Source: Vagococcus humatus (GTDB taxonomy: Bacteria; Bacillota; Bacilli; Lactobacillales; Vagococcaceae). Taken from it: DNA of 64,000 nt. Under the pieces are notes generated by a model, which saw only the letters and a program-made list of their open reading frames with translations, had not been told where the DNA came from and ran no database searches. The position numbers were made by a program, and so were the translations under genes. Positions 45,406-54,689 of the stretch are shown here, one piece after another (within the stretch, counting starts at the first letter, position 1; the number at the start of each line of letters is the position of its first letter). The stretch is from the NCBI RefSeq assembly GCF_003950325.1, contig NZ_PXZH01000004.1:55903-119902 (forward strand). Reading direction: 5' to 3'.

Positions 45406-47823
45406 TTAATTTGCGACAATATTAACTAATTTATCAGGAACAGCAATCACTTTCCGAATTGTTTTGCCTGCAATATTTTCTTGAATATGTTCATTGGCTA
45501 ATGCTATTTTCTCTAGGTCTTCACGACTAGTTCCTCTAGCAATAACCGCTTTTCCTCTAACTTTTCCATTGACTTGTAGCACAATTTCTAACTCATCTTC
45601 TACTAATTCTTTTTCATCATAGGTTGGCCAAGGCACATAAGAAATAGATCCTTCGTGTCCTGTGCGGTTCCATAATTCTTCTGCTATATGAGGAGCAATT
45701 GGAGCTAGTAATTGTAAAAAGCCTTCAATATATGGAATTGGTAATGCTTCTTGTTTATTAGCTTCATTTACAAACACCATTAACTGAGAAATAGCCGTAT
45801 TAAAATGCATCACTTCATAATCTTCTGTTACTTTTTTAACGGTTTGGTGATAAACTTTCGTTAATTTTCCATCATCAAATGTGGTAATTCTATCACGCAT
45901 AACGCCGTCTTCATCTAGAATTAAACGCCAAACTCGGTCTAAGAATTTACGAGAACCTTCTAGCCCTTTTTCACTCCAAGCAATCGCTGCATCAAGAGGG
46001 CCCATAAACATTTCATAAAGACGTAGAGTATCTGCTCCGTATTTTTCTACCACATCATCTGGATTCACAACATTTCCTTTAGATTTAGACATTTTTTCGT
46101 TATTAGAACCTAAAATCATTCCTTGGTTATAAAGTTTTTGGAAAGGTTCTTTTGTTTTAACTAAACCTAAATCATATAGGAATTTATGCCAGAAACGAGT
46201 ATACAACAAGTGAAGTACAGCGTGTTCTGCCCCACCTATGTAAAGATCAACTGGTAACCATTTTTCTAATTTTTCAGGATCTGCAATTGTTTCAGTGTTA
46301 TGTGGATCAATATAGCGAAGGTAATACCAAGAACTACCTGCCCATTGTGGCATAGTGTTGGTTTCACGGCGACCTTTTTTCCCTGTTTCTGGATCAACGA
46401 CATTAACCCAATCAGTAATATTAGCTAAAGGAGATTCCCCTGTCCCACTTGGTTTGATATCTGTTGCTTTTGGTAAGCGTAGTGGTAATTCCTCTTCAGG
46501 AACAGCAGTAGTTGTCCCGTCTTCCCAATGAATAATTGGAATAGGTTCTCCCCAATAACGTTGACGTGAGAATAACCAGTCACGTAGGCGGTAACTAATT
46601 TCTTTATGGCCCACTTGATGCTCTTCTAACCACTCAATCATTTTCCCTTGGGCTTCTTCATTGTCTAGTCCATTTAAAAAGTCAGAATTAATATGTTTGC
46701 CTTCACCAGTATAAGCTTCTTTAGTAACATCTCCGCCTTCTACTACTGGCACAATCGGTAAATTAAACTGCTGAGCAAATTCATAATCTCTTTCATCATG
46801 AGCTGGAACAGACATAACTGCCCCTGTACCGTATGAACCTAACACATAATCTGCAATCCAGATTGGTAATTTCTCACCTGTAACAGGATGAATCGCATAG
46901 GCTCCAGTAAACACACCTGTTTTTTCTTTCGCTAAATCTGTTCTGATTAATTCAGATTTTTTTTCAGCTTCTTTAACGTAAACATCAATCGCTGCTTTTT
47001 GTTCTGTCGTTGTAATTTTTTCAACTAGAGGAAGTTCTGGCGCTAACACTAAATAAGTAGAACCAAAAATAGTGTCTGGTCTAGTAGTGAAAACTTGGAT
47101 AGTTTCATCAGAAAAGCCATCAATTTTAAAGCTAATTTCTGCTCCTTCAGAACGACCAATCCAATTACGTTGCATCTCTTTAATATTTTCTGGCCAGTTC
47201 ACTAAGTCTAAATCATCAATTAAACGGTCAGCATATTTTGTAATGCGTAGCATCCATTGTTTCATCGGCACTCGGTAGACAGGATGATCCCCACGCTCTG
47301 ATTTTCCGTCAATAACTTCCTCATTCGCTAACACAGTTCCTAAAGCAGGACACCAGTTAACAGGAATTTCTGCTTCATAAGCTAAATCATGTTCAAACAT
47401 TTTAGTAAAAATCCATTGAGTCCATTTGTAATAACCTGGATCGGTTGTGTTAATTTCCCGGTCCCAATCATAGCTAAAACCTAATGAATTAATTTGCTTA
47501 CGGAAAACTTCAATATTTTTTTTCGTAAATTCAGCTGGATCATTTCCAGTATCTAACGCATATTGTTCTGCAGGTAGACCAAACGCATCCCACCCCATTG
47601 GATGTAGCACGTTATAACCTTGACTACGTTTCATCCGTGACATAATATCTGTTGCAGTGTAACCTTCTGGATGTCCTACATGAAGTCCTTGCCCAGATGG
47701 ATAAGGGAACATGTCTAAAGCGTAATAATTTTTCTTATCCTTATCTTCAGTTGTTTTAAATGTGTGATGTTTAGCCCAATACTTTTGCCAATATTTTTCA
47801 ATCTCTTTGTGTTGATAAGCCAT
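45406..47823 (-). CDS. leuS: Leucyl-tRNA synthetase
   Basis: 805 residues, class I synthetase. HIGH-type motif [15 protein letters not shown] (about 37-51), CP1 editing domain in the middle ([13 protein letters not shown]), and KMSKS (KMSKSKGN, about 577). It charges tRNA-Leu. AAGGAGG precedes the ATG. Its 5' leader is a T-box with a leucine specifier, so it responds to uncharged tRNA-Leu. Confidence 0.98.
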   Translation of the reverse strand: MAYQHKEIEKYWQKYWAKHHTFKTTEDKDKKNYYALDMFPYPSGQGLHVGHPEGYTATDIMSRMKRSQGYNVLHPMGWDAFGLPAEQYALDTGNDPAEFTKKNIEVFRKQINSLGFSYDWDREINTTDPGYYKWTQWIFTKMFEHDLAYEAEIPVNWCPALGTVLANEEVIDGKSERGDHPVYRVPMKQWMLRITKYADRLIDDLDLVNWPENIKEMQRNWIGRSEGAEISFKIDGFSDETIQVFTTRPDTIFGSTYLVLAPELPLVEKITTTEQKAAIDVYVKEAEKKSELIRTDLAKEKTGVFTGAYAIHPVTGEKLPIWIADYVLGSYGTGAVMSVPAHDERDYEFAQQFNLPIVPVVEGGDVTKEAYTGEGKHINSDFLNGLDNEEAQGKMIEWLEEHQVGHKEISYRLRDWLFSRQRYWGEPIPIIHWEDGTTTAVPEEELPLRLPKATDIKPSGTGESPLANITDWVNVVDPETGKKGRRETNTMPQWAGSSWYYLRYIDPHNTETIADPEKLEKWLPVDLYIGGAEHAVLHLLYTRFWHKFLYDLGLVKTKEPFQKLYNQGMILGSNNEKMSKSKGNVVNPDDVVEKYGADTLRLYEMFMGPLDAAIAWSEKGLEGSRKFLDRVWRLILDEDGVMRDRITTFDDGKLTKVYHQTVKKVTEDYEVMHFNTAISQLMVFVNEANKQEALPIPYIEGFLQLLAPIAPHIAEELWNRTGHEGSISYVPWPTYDEKELVEDELEIVLQVNGKVRGKAVIARGTSREDLEKIALANEHIQENIAGKTIRKVIAVPDKLVNIVAN

Positions 47824-47839
47824 TGTGTTTCCTCCTTTA

Positions 47840-48085
47840 GATAATAAAAAAGTCCTATAAGAACTGAATAGTTCCTATAGGACGTTCATTTTTTAACGCG
47901 GTACCACCTAATTTATAGCTTAACTAGCTATCTCTCAAAAGAATAACGGTCTTTGTCCGGCATAGCCTTGTCAGCTATACAGCTCCTAGGTAAGTTCGTA
48001 AATTCTTTGGTACATTCCCAGCCCCATGTACTCTCTTAGTCAAAGATTAGATACTACTACTCCTATTCATTGCTTTTCTCTAATA
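47840..48085 (-). promoter_or_regulatory. T-box leader of leuS
   Basis: The minus strand has the stem-I motifs GAATAGGAGTAGTA and AAGAGAG, the specifier region GAACTTACC (CUU, leucine, at 47994-47992), the T-box AGGTGGTACCGCG (47909-47897) and the terminator GTCCTATAGGAAC/GTTCTTATAGGAC with a T-run (47886-47845). Uncharged tRNA-Leu should stabilise the antiterminator. UUA one base on is also a leucine codon, so the amino acid is certain even if the register is not. Confidence 0.93.
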
Positions 48086-48130
48086 ATTACATACATACTA
48101 GCAAACAATTAAATAAATTGCAAGAATTGT

Positions 48131-50296
48131 CTAGCTAACCTGTAAGATTTGGCCAATCTGAATAGCTTCTGTTTTCAATTGGTTTAGCTGTTTTAATTCT
48201 TTCACAGACAAACCATGTTCTAACGCAATCCTAAATAAAGTATCCCCTTTTTTCACTTGATACTTCTCTACTTTAGAATTTTCTTTAATCACTAATTTTT
48301 GACCAATAGCTATGTCATCTGAACGCAACTGATTCCAATTTTTTAAATCAAGCAAAGAAATATTTAACTCTTTAGCAATGCGATATAAAGTATCCCCTGC
48401 TTTGACTTTATAAACTGCTTGGCTAGTTGAATCTGGCTTAACTGTCTGATTCGTTTGGTTAGAAGTAGGTGTTGAAGAAGTGTTAGCTAACACTTTTAAT
48501 GATTGCCCCACATAAATTAAGTCACTCTTCATTCCATTTAATTGTTTTAACTCTGCTAAGCTGATGCCAGTTTTTTTGGCAATGCTATAAAGAGTATCCC
48601 CTTTCTTCACTCGGTAACCTTGAGTAGTAGTTGGGGTAGATGGTTTATTATTATGAGGTGTTTCTTGTGTCTTGGTCGCTTTAACTTTCAATGTTTGTCC
48701 GACATAAATAACATCACTTGTTAAATTATTCCAAGATTTTAACTGGGCTAAACTTACACCAAACTTTTGACTAATGCGGTAAAGAGTATCTCCTTTAACC
48801 ACTTGATAATTTTTCACTTGGTTAGGTTTCGAAGGAGTTGGTTGATTTGGATTAGTCTGAGAAGCACTTCCTTGACCTATCCTTAATGTTTGTCCAACAT
48901 AAATAACATCACTTGTTAAATTATTCCAAGATTTCAACTGCGGCACACTTACTCCAAACTTTTGGCTAATTCGGTAAAGAGTGTCTCCCTGAACTACTTG
49001 GTACTTGTTATGTTGGGTTGGTTTAGTTTCAGTTGGTTTCGAAGGAGCCGGTTGATTTCCGATTGTTTGAGCTCCAACAATTAGCTGTTGCCCTATATAA
49101 ATCGTATCACTAGTTAAATTATTCCAAGCTCTTAAATCACTTAAACTGATATTGAATTTTTGTGCAAGGCGATATAAATTATCTCCTGCAGCCACTAAAT
49201 AAATTTTCCCTTGAACAGGTTTCTCTGGAGTGGGTTTGCTTTCTTCTGGCTTATTTGTCTCTGGTGAAGTTGTTTCTGGTGGAGTCGTTGGTTGATCACT
49301 GTTACTTACTACTAACGTTTGACCTACATAAATAACATCACTAGTTAAATTATTCCAAGACTTTAACTCACTTAAACTCACACCAAATTTTTGACTAATT
49401 CGGTAAAGAGTATCCCCAGAAATAACTGTATATGTTTGACCAGCTGGATTATGAATGCCTGGCTTAGGATCTGGTAATTCTTGATTATTAGAGTCATCTG
49501 GAACACTTTCTCCTAAATTACCTCCTGGGGTGTCAAAACGAGTTAATTGATGTGCTTCAATTAACCGATTTAATTTCCCTGCATAACCAGGATCTGTTGC
49601 ATAACGACCAGTTAACCACTGACTAGCATCACGGTAACTATTGGTCCGACTTTTCCAAGCTCCTGAATAAAAATAATTACCTGGCGAAAAAGACGTATTT
49701 TTTAAAACGTTGGCATTATCTTGTAAAGATTCTTGATAAGAAGGATATTTCCTAAAACTATCATGAATAGTTACCCATTGACCATTTAAAAATTCCTTTG
49801 TCTGCATGACAACGCTTTGGCCATTATAACTACCCTTTATTCCATACAAATTATGATTAGGACTAGCACTTAAAACACTGGTTCCCCAACCACTTTCTAA
49901 AATTCCTTGAGCAATCATAATAGACGCATATAAATCATTGGCAGCAGCAACAGACTGAGCTAACGGACCAATTTGTTGAATAAAGGTTGCTGGAGTCATC
50001 CGAGCCGTATAGTTTGGCATAGGCTGAACAACTTCAGGAGTAACTGTTTGGACAGGTTCTTCTTTCAAAAGAGACTGTTGAGTATCATCTGTCTTAGAAG
50101 ACTCACCAGCTACCTCATCAACAGTTTGTTCAGTCTTTGTCTTATCTAACTCATCAGCATAAACAGGTGACAAAAATTGCGGCACAGTAAAAGTGGAGCA
50201 AAACATCGTTAAACCTAAAAATGATAACCCTTGTTTCACAGTGGGAATCATTGAGTGACTTTTTTCATATAAACAGCGGCGTGTAGTAGATGTCAT
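48131..50296 (-). CDS. Secreted glucosaminidase autolysin with seven LysM repeats
   Basis: 721 residues. A long signal peptide ends at about residue 47 (SPVYA-DE); a Thr/Glu-rich linker to 95; a GH73 N-acetylglucosaminidase domain (about 98-255) with catalytic E134 in GILESGWG; then seven LysM repeats at about 287-331, 364-407, 431-473, 496-538, 559-602, 627-670 and 678-720, joined by P/T/S/N-rich spacers. It resembles AcmA/AtlA-type autolysins that split daughter cells. The ribosome site GGGAG is 13 bases from the ATG; an ATG at residue 16 is an alternative start. Repeats 1, 3 and 4 are almost identical. Confidence 0.92.
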   Translation of the reverse strand: MTSTTRRCLYEKSHSMIPTVKQGLSFLGLTMFCSTFTVPQFLSPVYADELDKTKTEQTVDEVAGESSKTDDTQQSLLKEEPVQTVTPEVVQPMPNYTARMTPATFIQQIGPLAQSVAAANDLYASIMIAQGILESGWGTSVLSASPNHNLYGIKGSYNGQSVVMQTKEFLNGQWVTIHDSFRKYPSYQESLQDNANVLKNTSFSPGNYFYSGAWKSRTNSYRDASQWLTGRYATDPGYAGKLNRLIEAHQLTRFDTPGGNLGESVPDDSNNQELPDPKPGIHNPAGQTYTVISGDTLYRISQKFGVSLSELKSWNNLTSDVIYVGQTLVVSNSDQPTTPPETTSPETNKPEESKPTPEKPVQGKIYLVAAGDNLYRLAQKFNISLSDLRAWNNLTSDTIYIGQQLIVGAQTIGNQPAPSKPTETKPTQHNKYQVVQGDTLYRISQKFGVSVPQLKSWNNLTSDVIYVGQTLRIGQGSASQTNPNQPTPSKPNQVKNYQVVKGDTLYRISQKFGVSLAQLKSWNNLTSDVIYVGQTLKVKATKTQETPHNNKPSTPTTTQGYRVKKGDTLYSIAKKTGISLAELKQLNGMKSDLIYVGQSLKVLANTSSTPTSNQTNQTVKPDSTSQAVYKVKAGDTLYRIAKELNISLLDLKNWNQLRSDDIAIGQKLVIKENSKVEKYQVKKGDTLFRIALEHGLSVKELKQLNQLKTEAIQIGQILQVS

Positions 50297-50452
50297 TATA
50301 ATTACAGTACTCCCTTCGAGTATTTTCTTGTTTCTCTTTCATTATATAGCAAGAATGATTAAAAATTAAGAAAAAGATAAGATTCTTTCTTTTCGTTCAT
50401 AAATAGGTCTTAAAACAGTCTCATACTTTAGTCCGATTTTATAGGAAAGCTA

Positions 50453-50481
50453 TTGTTAATTAAGGGATTCTCTCTTATATT
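50453..50481 (+). promoter_or_regulatory. Promoter of the HAAS-DUF4097 pair
   Basis: TTGTTA (50453-50458), 17-base spacer, TATATT (50476-50481), 50 bases before the first gene. The 230-base gap before it holds nothing else recognisable. Confidence 0.55.
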
Positions 50482-50530
50482 AATAAAGTAAGAAAAGTTT
50501 ATCATTCACTCCTAAGAAAGGATTTCTATC

Positions 50531-51178
50531 ATGAATAAAGAACATTTTTTAACTGAGTTAAAAATTTATTTACGGCCGTTAACTTCTGGACAAATTTCTT
50601 ATATTTTACATATGTATGAAGAAAAATTCGCTCTAGGAAAAAAAGCCGGAAAAGATGAATATACCATTTCTAAAGAACTAGGTAATCCTAAAGATATTGC
50701 TTACCAAATCTTAGATGAATTAGGAGTAGAACCTATTCAAGAAAACAAAAACGATTCGGATTGGGAAGAGTTTACTTCACAAACTACCGACTCTTATGAC
50801 TACCGAACAGGGCATCCTTATCAAGAGGATCATTTACAACCAACTGCTAATAAAAACTCTTTTTTTATTAGATTTTGTCAAGTAAGTGGTGTGCTCCTAC
50901 TTAATTTTTTCTTTATGATTTGGTTTCTTTTTATATTGATTGCCTTAATTGGCTCAGGCTGGGTTGTGGCCCTAACCTTTATTGCTTCTCCTTTTTTAGC
51001 GGTTATTTTCGGGGTATCTATGGGGGTTAATACCTTATTGCAGCTATTCGTTACGTTAATCTTATGTGGGGTAGGTTTAATTGGTCTTTTAATCTTATCA
51101 CCTATTACCAAATTTTTTATTCACCTGTTAAAACAATATACATTATGGTGCTTTAGTGTTTTGAAAGGAGGATCATAA
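50531..51178 (+). CDS. HAAS/DUF1700-type membrane protein
   Basis: 215 residues. The N-terminal helical HAAS domain (MNKEHFLTELKIYLRPL to about residue 70) is followed by an acidic linker and a hydrophobic block of three to four helices (about 115-205). Such proteins usually pair with a DUF4097 partner and often with a PadR-like regulator in envelope stress loci; here the regulator is absent. AAGAAAGGATTTCTATC gives a moderate start site. DUF4097 gene begins three bases after the stop. Confidence 0.78.
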   Translation: MNKEHFLTELKIYLRPLTSGQISYILHMYEEKFALGKKAGKDEYTISKELGNPKDIAYQILDELGVEPIQENKNDSDWEEFTSQTTDSYDYRTGHPYQEDHLQPTANKNSFFIRFCQVSGVLLLNFFFMIWFLFILIALIGSGWVVALTFIASPFLAVIFGVSMGVNTLLQLFVTLILCGVGLIGLLILSPITKFFIHLLKQYTLWCFSVLKGGS

Positions 51179-51181
51179 TCT

Positions 51182-52315
51182 ATGAAACGTCGAACCAAAT
51201 GGCTTTTATCTCTAAGTATTACGCTAATTGTCATTGGAACTATTGGCAGTATCATCTCTTATCAAAATTTAGACCACGAAACAACCAAGGAAATTCAAAC
51301 GACCTTGACTGCTCCGCAACGCTTTACCAATAACAAGTTAGTCATTCAAAGTGAGGGGCCAGTTACCATTAAACTCCAACCTTCTAAAGATGAACAATTT
51401 CATTTAAGCGGTCAGTATAAAGCGCCTTATGAAGAAACTGCTTTAACTTGGGAGATTAAACAAGATGAACAGCAAGATACCTTTATTATTAATTTTAAAA
51501 AAGACTATCGACGTGTTCCAAGAGTCTTTTTTGACGTATGGGATACTAACAATAACTATCTGACCTTAACTATCCCTAAGCAATATGAAAACTTAATGAC
51601 TCAAACTTACAATACTACCTTACAACCCTCTAATTTAACTTTAAAAACAATTCAGTTAAAGGGTGATTCTAATAGTTTTCGTTTGAGCAATATTAAAGCA
51701 GATTCTTTGAAACAAACAGCTACACAATCCTTTTTTGACCTTCAAAAATCGACTATAAAAGATGGCATACACATAGAAGAAGCTTCTGGGGCTAGCATTA
51801 AACAGACCCAAACTAAAGAAACTTCTATTAACGCCAGTTATGATGATATTGATCTTTCTCAACTAACTGGAAAAATCAAAGTGCGAACAGAAGATGGACA
51901 AGTCAGAGTCCACCATGTATCTGACGAAGTGTCTATCCAAAATAAAAACGGCAATACCTTTTTTTATCCTAAAACCTTTGAACAACCTGCTAAAATTCAA
52001 TCAAGTAATGGATCTATTTATGTTTGGCTTAACCCTAAACCAAGGGATTTAAAAGTTGAAGCAAGCTCTCCTAATGGCGAGGTATCCATCTTTGGAAAAG
52101 AACAACACACTTTTGAATCAGGACACAAAAAGCCTTTATTATTTGTTAAAACGACTTACGGGGACATTCATTTATTTGATGAAAAATCAGAAGAAGTTTA
52201 TGACTACCCTGACTTTACCGAGATGGATGATGAAGATTGGTTTGAGAATAGTGAAATGGATGGACATAACTCATCCTCTAACTCTAGTCAATCTGATGAT
52301 CTCCATGACTTATAG
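51182..52315 (+). CDS. DUF4097 family cell-envelope protein
   Basis: 377 residues: one N-terminal membrane helix (about 8-26), then an extracellular repetitive beta-strand region (DUF4097, adhesin-like beta-solenoid) and an acidic, Ser/Asp-rich tail. GGAGGATCATAATCT precedes the ATG. Coupled to the HAAS gene. Relatives belong to LiaFSR-like antimicrobial peptide responses; that role is inferred. Confidence 0.75.
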   Translation: MKRRTKWLLSLSITLIVIGTIGSIISYQNLDHETTKEIQTTLTAPQRFTNNKLVIQSEGPVTIKLQPSKDEQFHLSGQYKAPYEETALTWEIKQDEQQDTFIINFKKDYRRVPRVFFDVWDTNNNYLTLTIPKQYENLMTQTYNTTLQPSNLTLKTIQLKGDSNSFRLSNIKADSLKQTATQSFFDLQKSTIKDGIHIEEASGASIKQTQTKETSINASYDDIDLSQLTGKIKVRTEDGQVRVHHVSDEVSIQNKNGNTFFYPKTFEQPAKIQSSNGSIYVWLNPKPRDLKVEASSPNGEVSIFGKEQHTFESGHKKPLLFVKTTYGDIHLFDEKSEEVYDYPDFTEMDDEDWFENSEMDGHNSSSNSSQSDDLHDL

Positions 52316-52357
52316 TCAAACATTTAAAAATATGTTAGTATTTAACCATCAAGCAAG

Positions 52358-52392
52358 CAGTTCTTTAGTTTTTACTAAAGAGCTGTTTTAGC
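52358..52392 (+). terminator. Terminator after the DUF4097 gene
   Basis: CAGTTCTTTAGT / ACTAAAGAGCTG stem with a TTTT loop and a short T-run. Confidence 0.65.
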
Positions 52393-52415
52393 TTATAAAT
52401 AAATAGAGGTGTCTT

Positions 52416-53075
52416 ATGACAGATGATAAAAAAAATATTTACTATGTAGTAGCTAGTTTTTTACTGGTAGCTTTTATGGTATTAGGTTATATCGTTAAAT
52501 TTTATGAGCCAAGCTTAAGCGGCATAGATGGCTGGATTACCACTTGGATCCGAGAACCTGTAACTCCCTTTAAATCTAACTTTTTTTTAACCTTAACCAA
52601 GTTAGGTAATACTAAAATTTTGGCGACTCTTTTAGCCATCATCATGAGTTTTACGTTATTAAAAAAACGTTATGTAGAAACTGGTTGGCTCTTTATTAAT
52701 GTTGCTTTACTAGCCGGTCTAGGCAATTTAGTCGTTAAATATTTATTCAACCGGCCTCGGCCATTACTAGAGCACTTAGTTTTTGCCCCTCATAGTAGTT
52801 TTCCAAGTGGACATGCGATGGGAAGTGTTTTAATGTATGGTACCTTGATAGTTTTTTGTCAACTTTGGATTAAACACCATTTTCTCCGTTATCTAGCGCA
52901 AGCTAGTCTTTTAACCCTTATTTTATTGATTGGTGCTAGTAGAATTTACGCTGGCGTACATTTTCCAACTGATATTTTAGGAGGGTATCTTTTAGGTAGC
53001 GCTTGGCTAATGGCTAGCTACCCTATTTTTATTAAAACACGTTTCATTGCCCGTTTTACAGGCAAACAACATTAA
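52416..53075 (+). CDS. PAP2-family membrane phosphatase
   Basis: 219 residues, six membrane helices, with all three motifs of the acid phosphatase superfamily: KYLFNRPRP, SFPSGH and SRIYAGVHFPTDILGG. Likely a lipid phosphatase such as undecaprenyl-diphosphate phosphatase (BcrC-like) or a phosphatidylglycerol phosphatase; the sequence does not decide. AGAGGTGTCTT precedes the ATG. The mnmL gene follows after 26 bases. Confidence 0.87.
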   Translation: MTDDKKNIYYVVASFLLVAFMVLGYIVKFYEPSLSGIDGWITTWIREPVTPFKSNFFLTLTKLGNTKILATLLAIIMSFTLLKKRYVETGWLFINVALLAGLGNLVVKYLFNRPRPLLEHLVFAPHSSFPSGHAMGSVLMYGTLIVFCQLWIKHHFLRYLAQASLLTLILLIGASRIYAGVHFPTDILGGYLLGSAWLMASYPIFIKTRFIARFTGKQH

Positions 53076-53101
53076 TGAACAACAAAGAAGGAACAAACAA
53101 C

Positions 53102-54052
53102 ATGTCAGACTATTTATTTGATCCAACTAGTAACAAACGTTATTACACTTGGAACTTAGCTTTGCGTCAACAATTTGGCGAAAAAGTCTTTAAAGTACCA
53201 ATTGACGCAGGCTTTGATTGCCCTAACCGAGATGGAACGGCAGCTTTTGGTGGCTGTACTTTTTGTAGTGTATCAGGCTCTGGGGATATGATGGTTGCCC
53301 CAGAAGCCCCTCTAGCTGATCAATTTCAAAAAGAAGTAAGCCAAATGCACGAAAAATGGCCACAAGTCTCCCAATATTTACTCTATTTTCAAAACTTTAC
53401 CAATACCCATGCCCCTGTTTCTATCATTCGTCAACGGTTTGAACAAGTGTTAAACGAAGAAGGTGTCGTAGGGATCTCAGTTGCTACGAGACCAGACTGC
53501 TTACCAGATGATGTGGTAGAGTATTTAGCAGAATTAAATCAGCGGTACTACCTTTGGGTGGAACTTGGCTTACAAACTACTTTTGACTCAACTAGCCAAA
53601 GCATTAACCGAGCTCATGATTATCAAACTTATTTAGATGGTGTTGCTAAGCTTAGAAAACACAATATTCGTGTTTGTACCCATTTAATTAACGGTTTACC
53701 TGGAGAGACTAAAGAGATGATGGTTGAAAATGTTAGACGTACTCTACTGGACTCAGATATTCAAGGAATTAAGTTGCATTTACTACACTTAATGACTAAC
53801 ACCCGAATGGTAAGAGATTACGTAGCAGGTCGGTTACACTTTATGTCACAAGAAGACTATACTCAGGTGATTTGTGATCAACTAGAACTTATTCCAAAAG
53901 ATATTATCATCCACCGACTAACTGGGGATGCCCCTAGAGATACCATTGTTGGACCAATGTGGAGTTTAAAAAAATGGGAAGTGTTAAACGGCATTGATCA
54001 AGAATTAGTTAGAAGAAATAGTTATCAAGGAAAATTTCAAGTAAGGAAGTAG
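53102..54052 (+). CDS. mnmL: Radical SAM tRNA wobble-modification enzyme, YtqA/TIGR01212 type
   Basis: 316 residues. The [4Fe-4S] motif is CPNRDGTAAFGGCTFC, the cysteine spacing typical of the YhcC/YtqA subfamily; a TIM-barrel follows. In Bacillus subtilis YtqA (MnmL) has been reported to act in converting cmnm5-type wobble uridine to the aminomethyl form. The ATG at 53102 has AAGGA nine bases upstream; an earlier ATG overlapping the PAP2 stop has no ribosome site. The partner gene mnmM follows after five bases, as in Bacillus. Confidence 0.85.
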   Translation: MSDYLFDPTSNKRYYTWNLALRQQFGEKVFKVPIDAGFDCPNRDGTAAFGGCTFCSVSGSGDMMVAPEAPLADQFQKEVSQMHEKWPQVSQYLLYFQNFTNTHAPVSIIRQRFEQVLNEEGVVGISVATRPDCLPDDVVEYLAELNQRYYLWVELGLQTTFDSTSQSINRAHDYQTYLDGVAKLRKHNIRVCTHLINGLPGETKEMMVENVRRTLLDSDIQGIKLHLLHLMTNTRMVRDYVAGRLHFMSQEDYTQVICDQLELIPKDIIIHRLTGDAPRDTIVGPMWSLKKWEVLNGIDQELVRRNSYQGKFQVRK

Positions 54053-54057
54053 AAAAT

Positions 54058-54621
54058 ATGTTACCCACTGCATTACGTTTAAGTCATGAATTATTACAAG
54101 AAGTGGTTACTAGTGGCGATACAGTCCTAGATGGAACTATAGGTAATGGCCATGACACTTTATTTTTAGCTCAGTTAGTTGGAAAAACTGGACAGGTTTA
54201 CGGTTTCGACGTTCAAGAAAAAGCCTTATTATCAACCAAAAGTCGCTTAGAAGAACATGAGGCATATGAACAAACCCAACTATTTTTAACTGGCCATGAA
54301 CACCTTGACTCAGTTATTCCAAGTGAACAACAAATTAAAGGTGCCATCTTTAATTTAGGCTATTTGCCTTGTAGCGATAAGTCCGTTGTAACTAAAGGAG
54401 AAACTACTATCCAAGCCTTAAAAGCTTTGTGTCCTAAACTGGAACGGAAAGGACGGATTTTGTTAGTAGTCTATTATGGTCATCCTGGTGGAGAGAATGA
54501 AAAAGACAGTGTCTGGGATTTTTGTCAAACACTGGAACAATCCACTTATACAGTGGCCTCTTATCAATTTATCAATCAAAAAAATCAACCACCTTTACTC
54601 ATTTGTATTGAAAAAAAATAA
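54058..54621 (+). CDS. mnmM: tRNA wobble uridine methyltransferase, YtqB type
   Basis: 187 residues, class I SAM-dependent fold with DGTIGNGHDTLFLA (SAM-binding loop) and FNLGYLPCSDKS (catalytic-type NLGYLP motif). YtqB (MnmM) is reported to methylate 5-aminomethyl-2-thiouridine-34 in tRNA, finishing mnm5s2U. The start lies five bases behind mnmL with AAGGAAGTAG upstream. Older annotations call it rRNA methylase. Confidence 0.87.
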   Translation: MLPTALRLSHELLQEVVTSGDTVLDGTIGNGHDTLFLAQLVGKTGQVYGFDVQEKALLSTKSRLEEHEAYEQTQLFLTGHEHLDSVIPSEQQIKGAIFNLGYLPCSDKSVVTKGETTIQALKALCPKLERKGRILLVVYYGHPGGENEKDSVWDFCQTLEQSTYTVASYQFINQKNQPPLLICIEKK

Positions 54622-54676
54622 GCTAGCTAGTGTCATTCTTTCCTCTTAAAAGAGTGACACTGGCTAAGCTTATTTT
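54622..54676. terminator. Bidirectional terminator between mnmM and the exporter gene
   Basis: Long imperfect hairpin (AAGCTAGC-AGTGTCA... with TGACACT-GCTAAGCTT) followed by ATTTTTA. Convergent genes on both sides. Confidence 0.8.
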
Positions 54677-54689
54677 TAATGATAAAATA

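Noticed and set aside
48131..49450. Repeated DNA in the autolysin gene, considered as a CRISPR-like array
   Set aside because: The repeats are in-frame LysM domains of about 45 residues with variable linkers.
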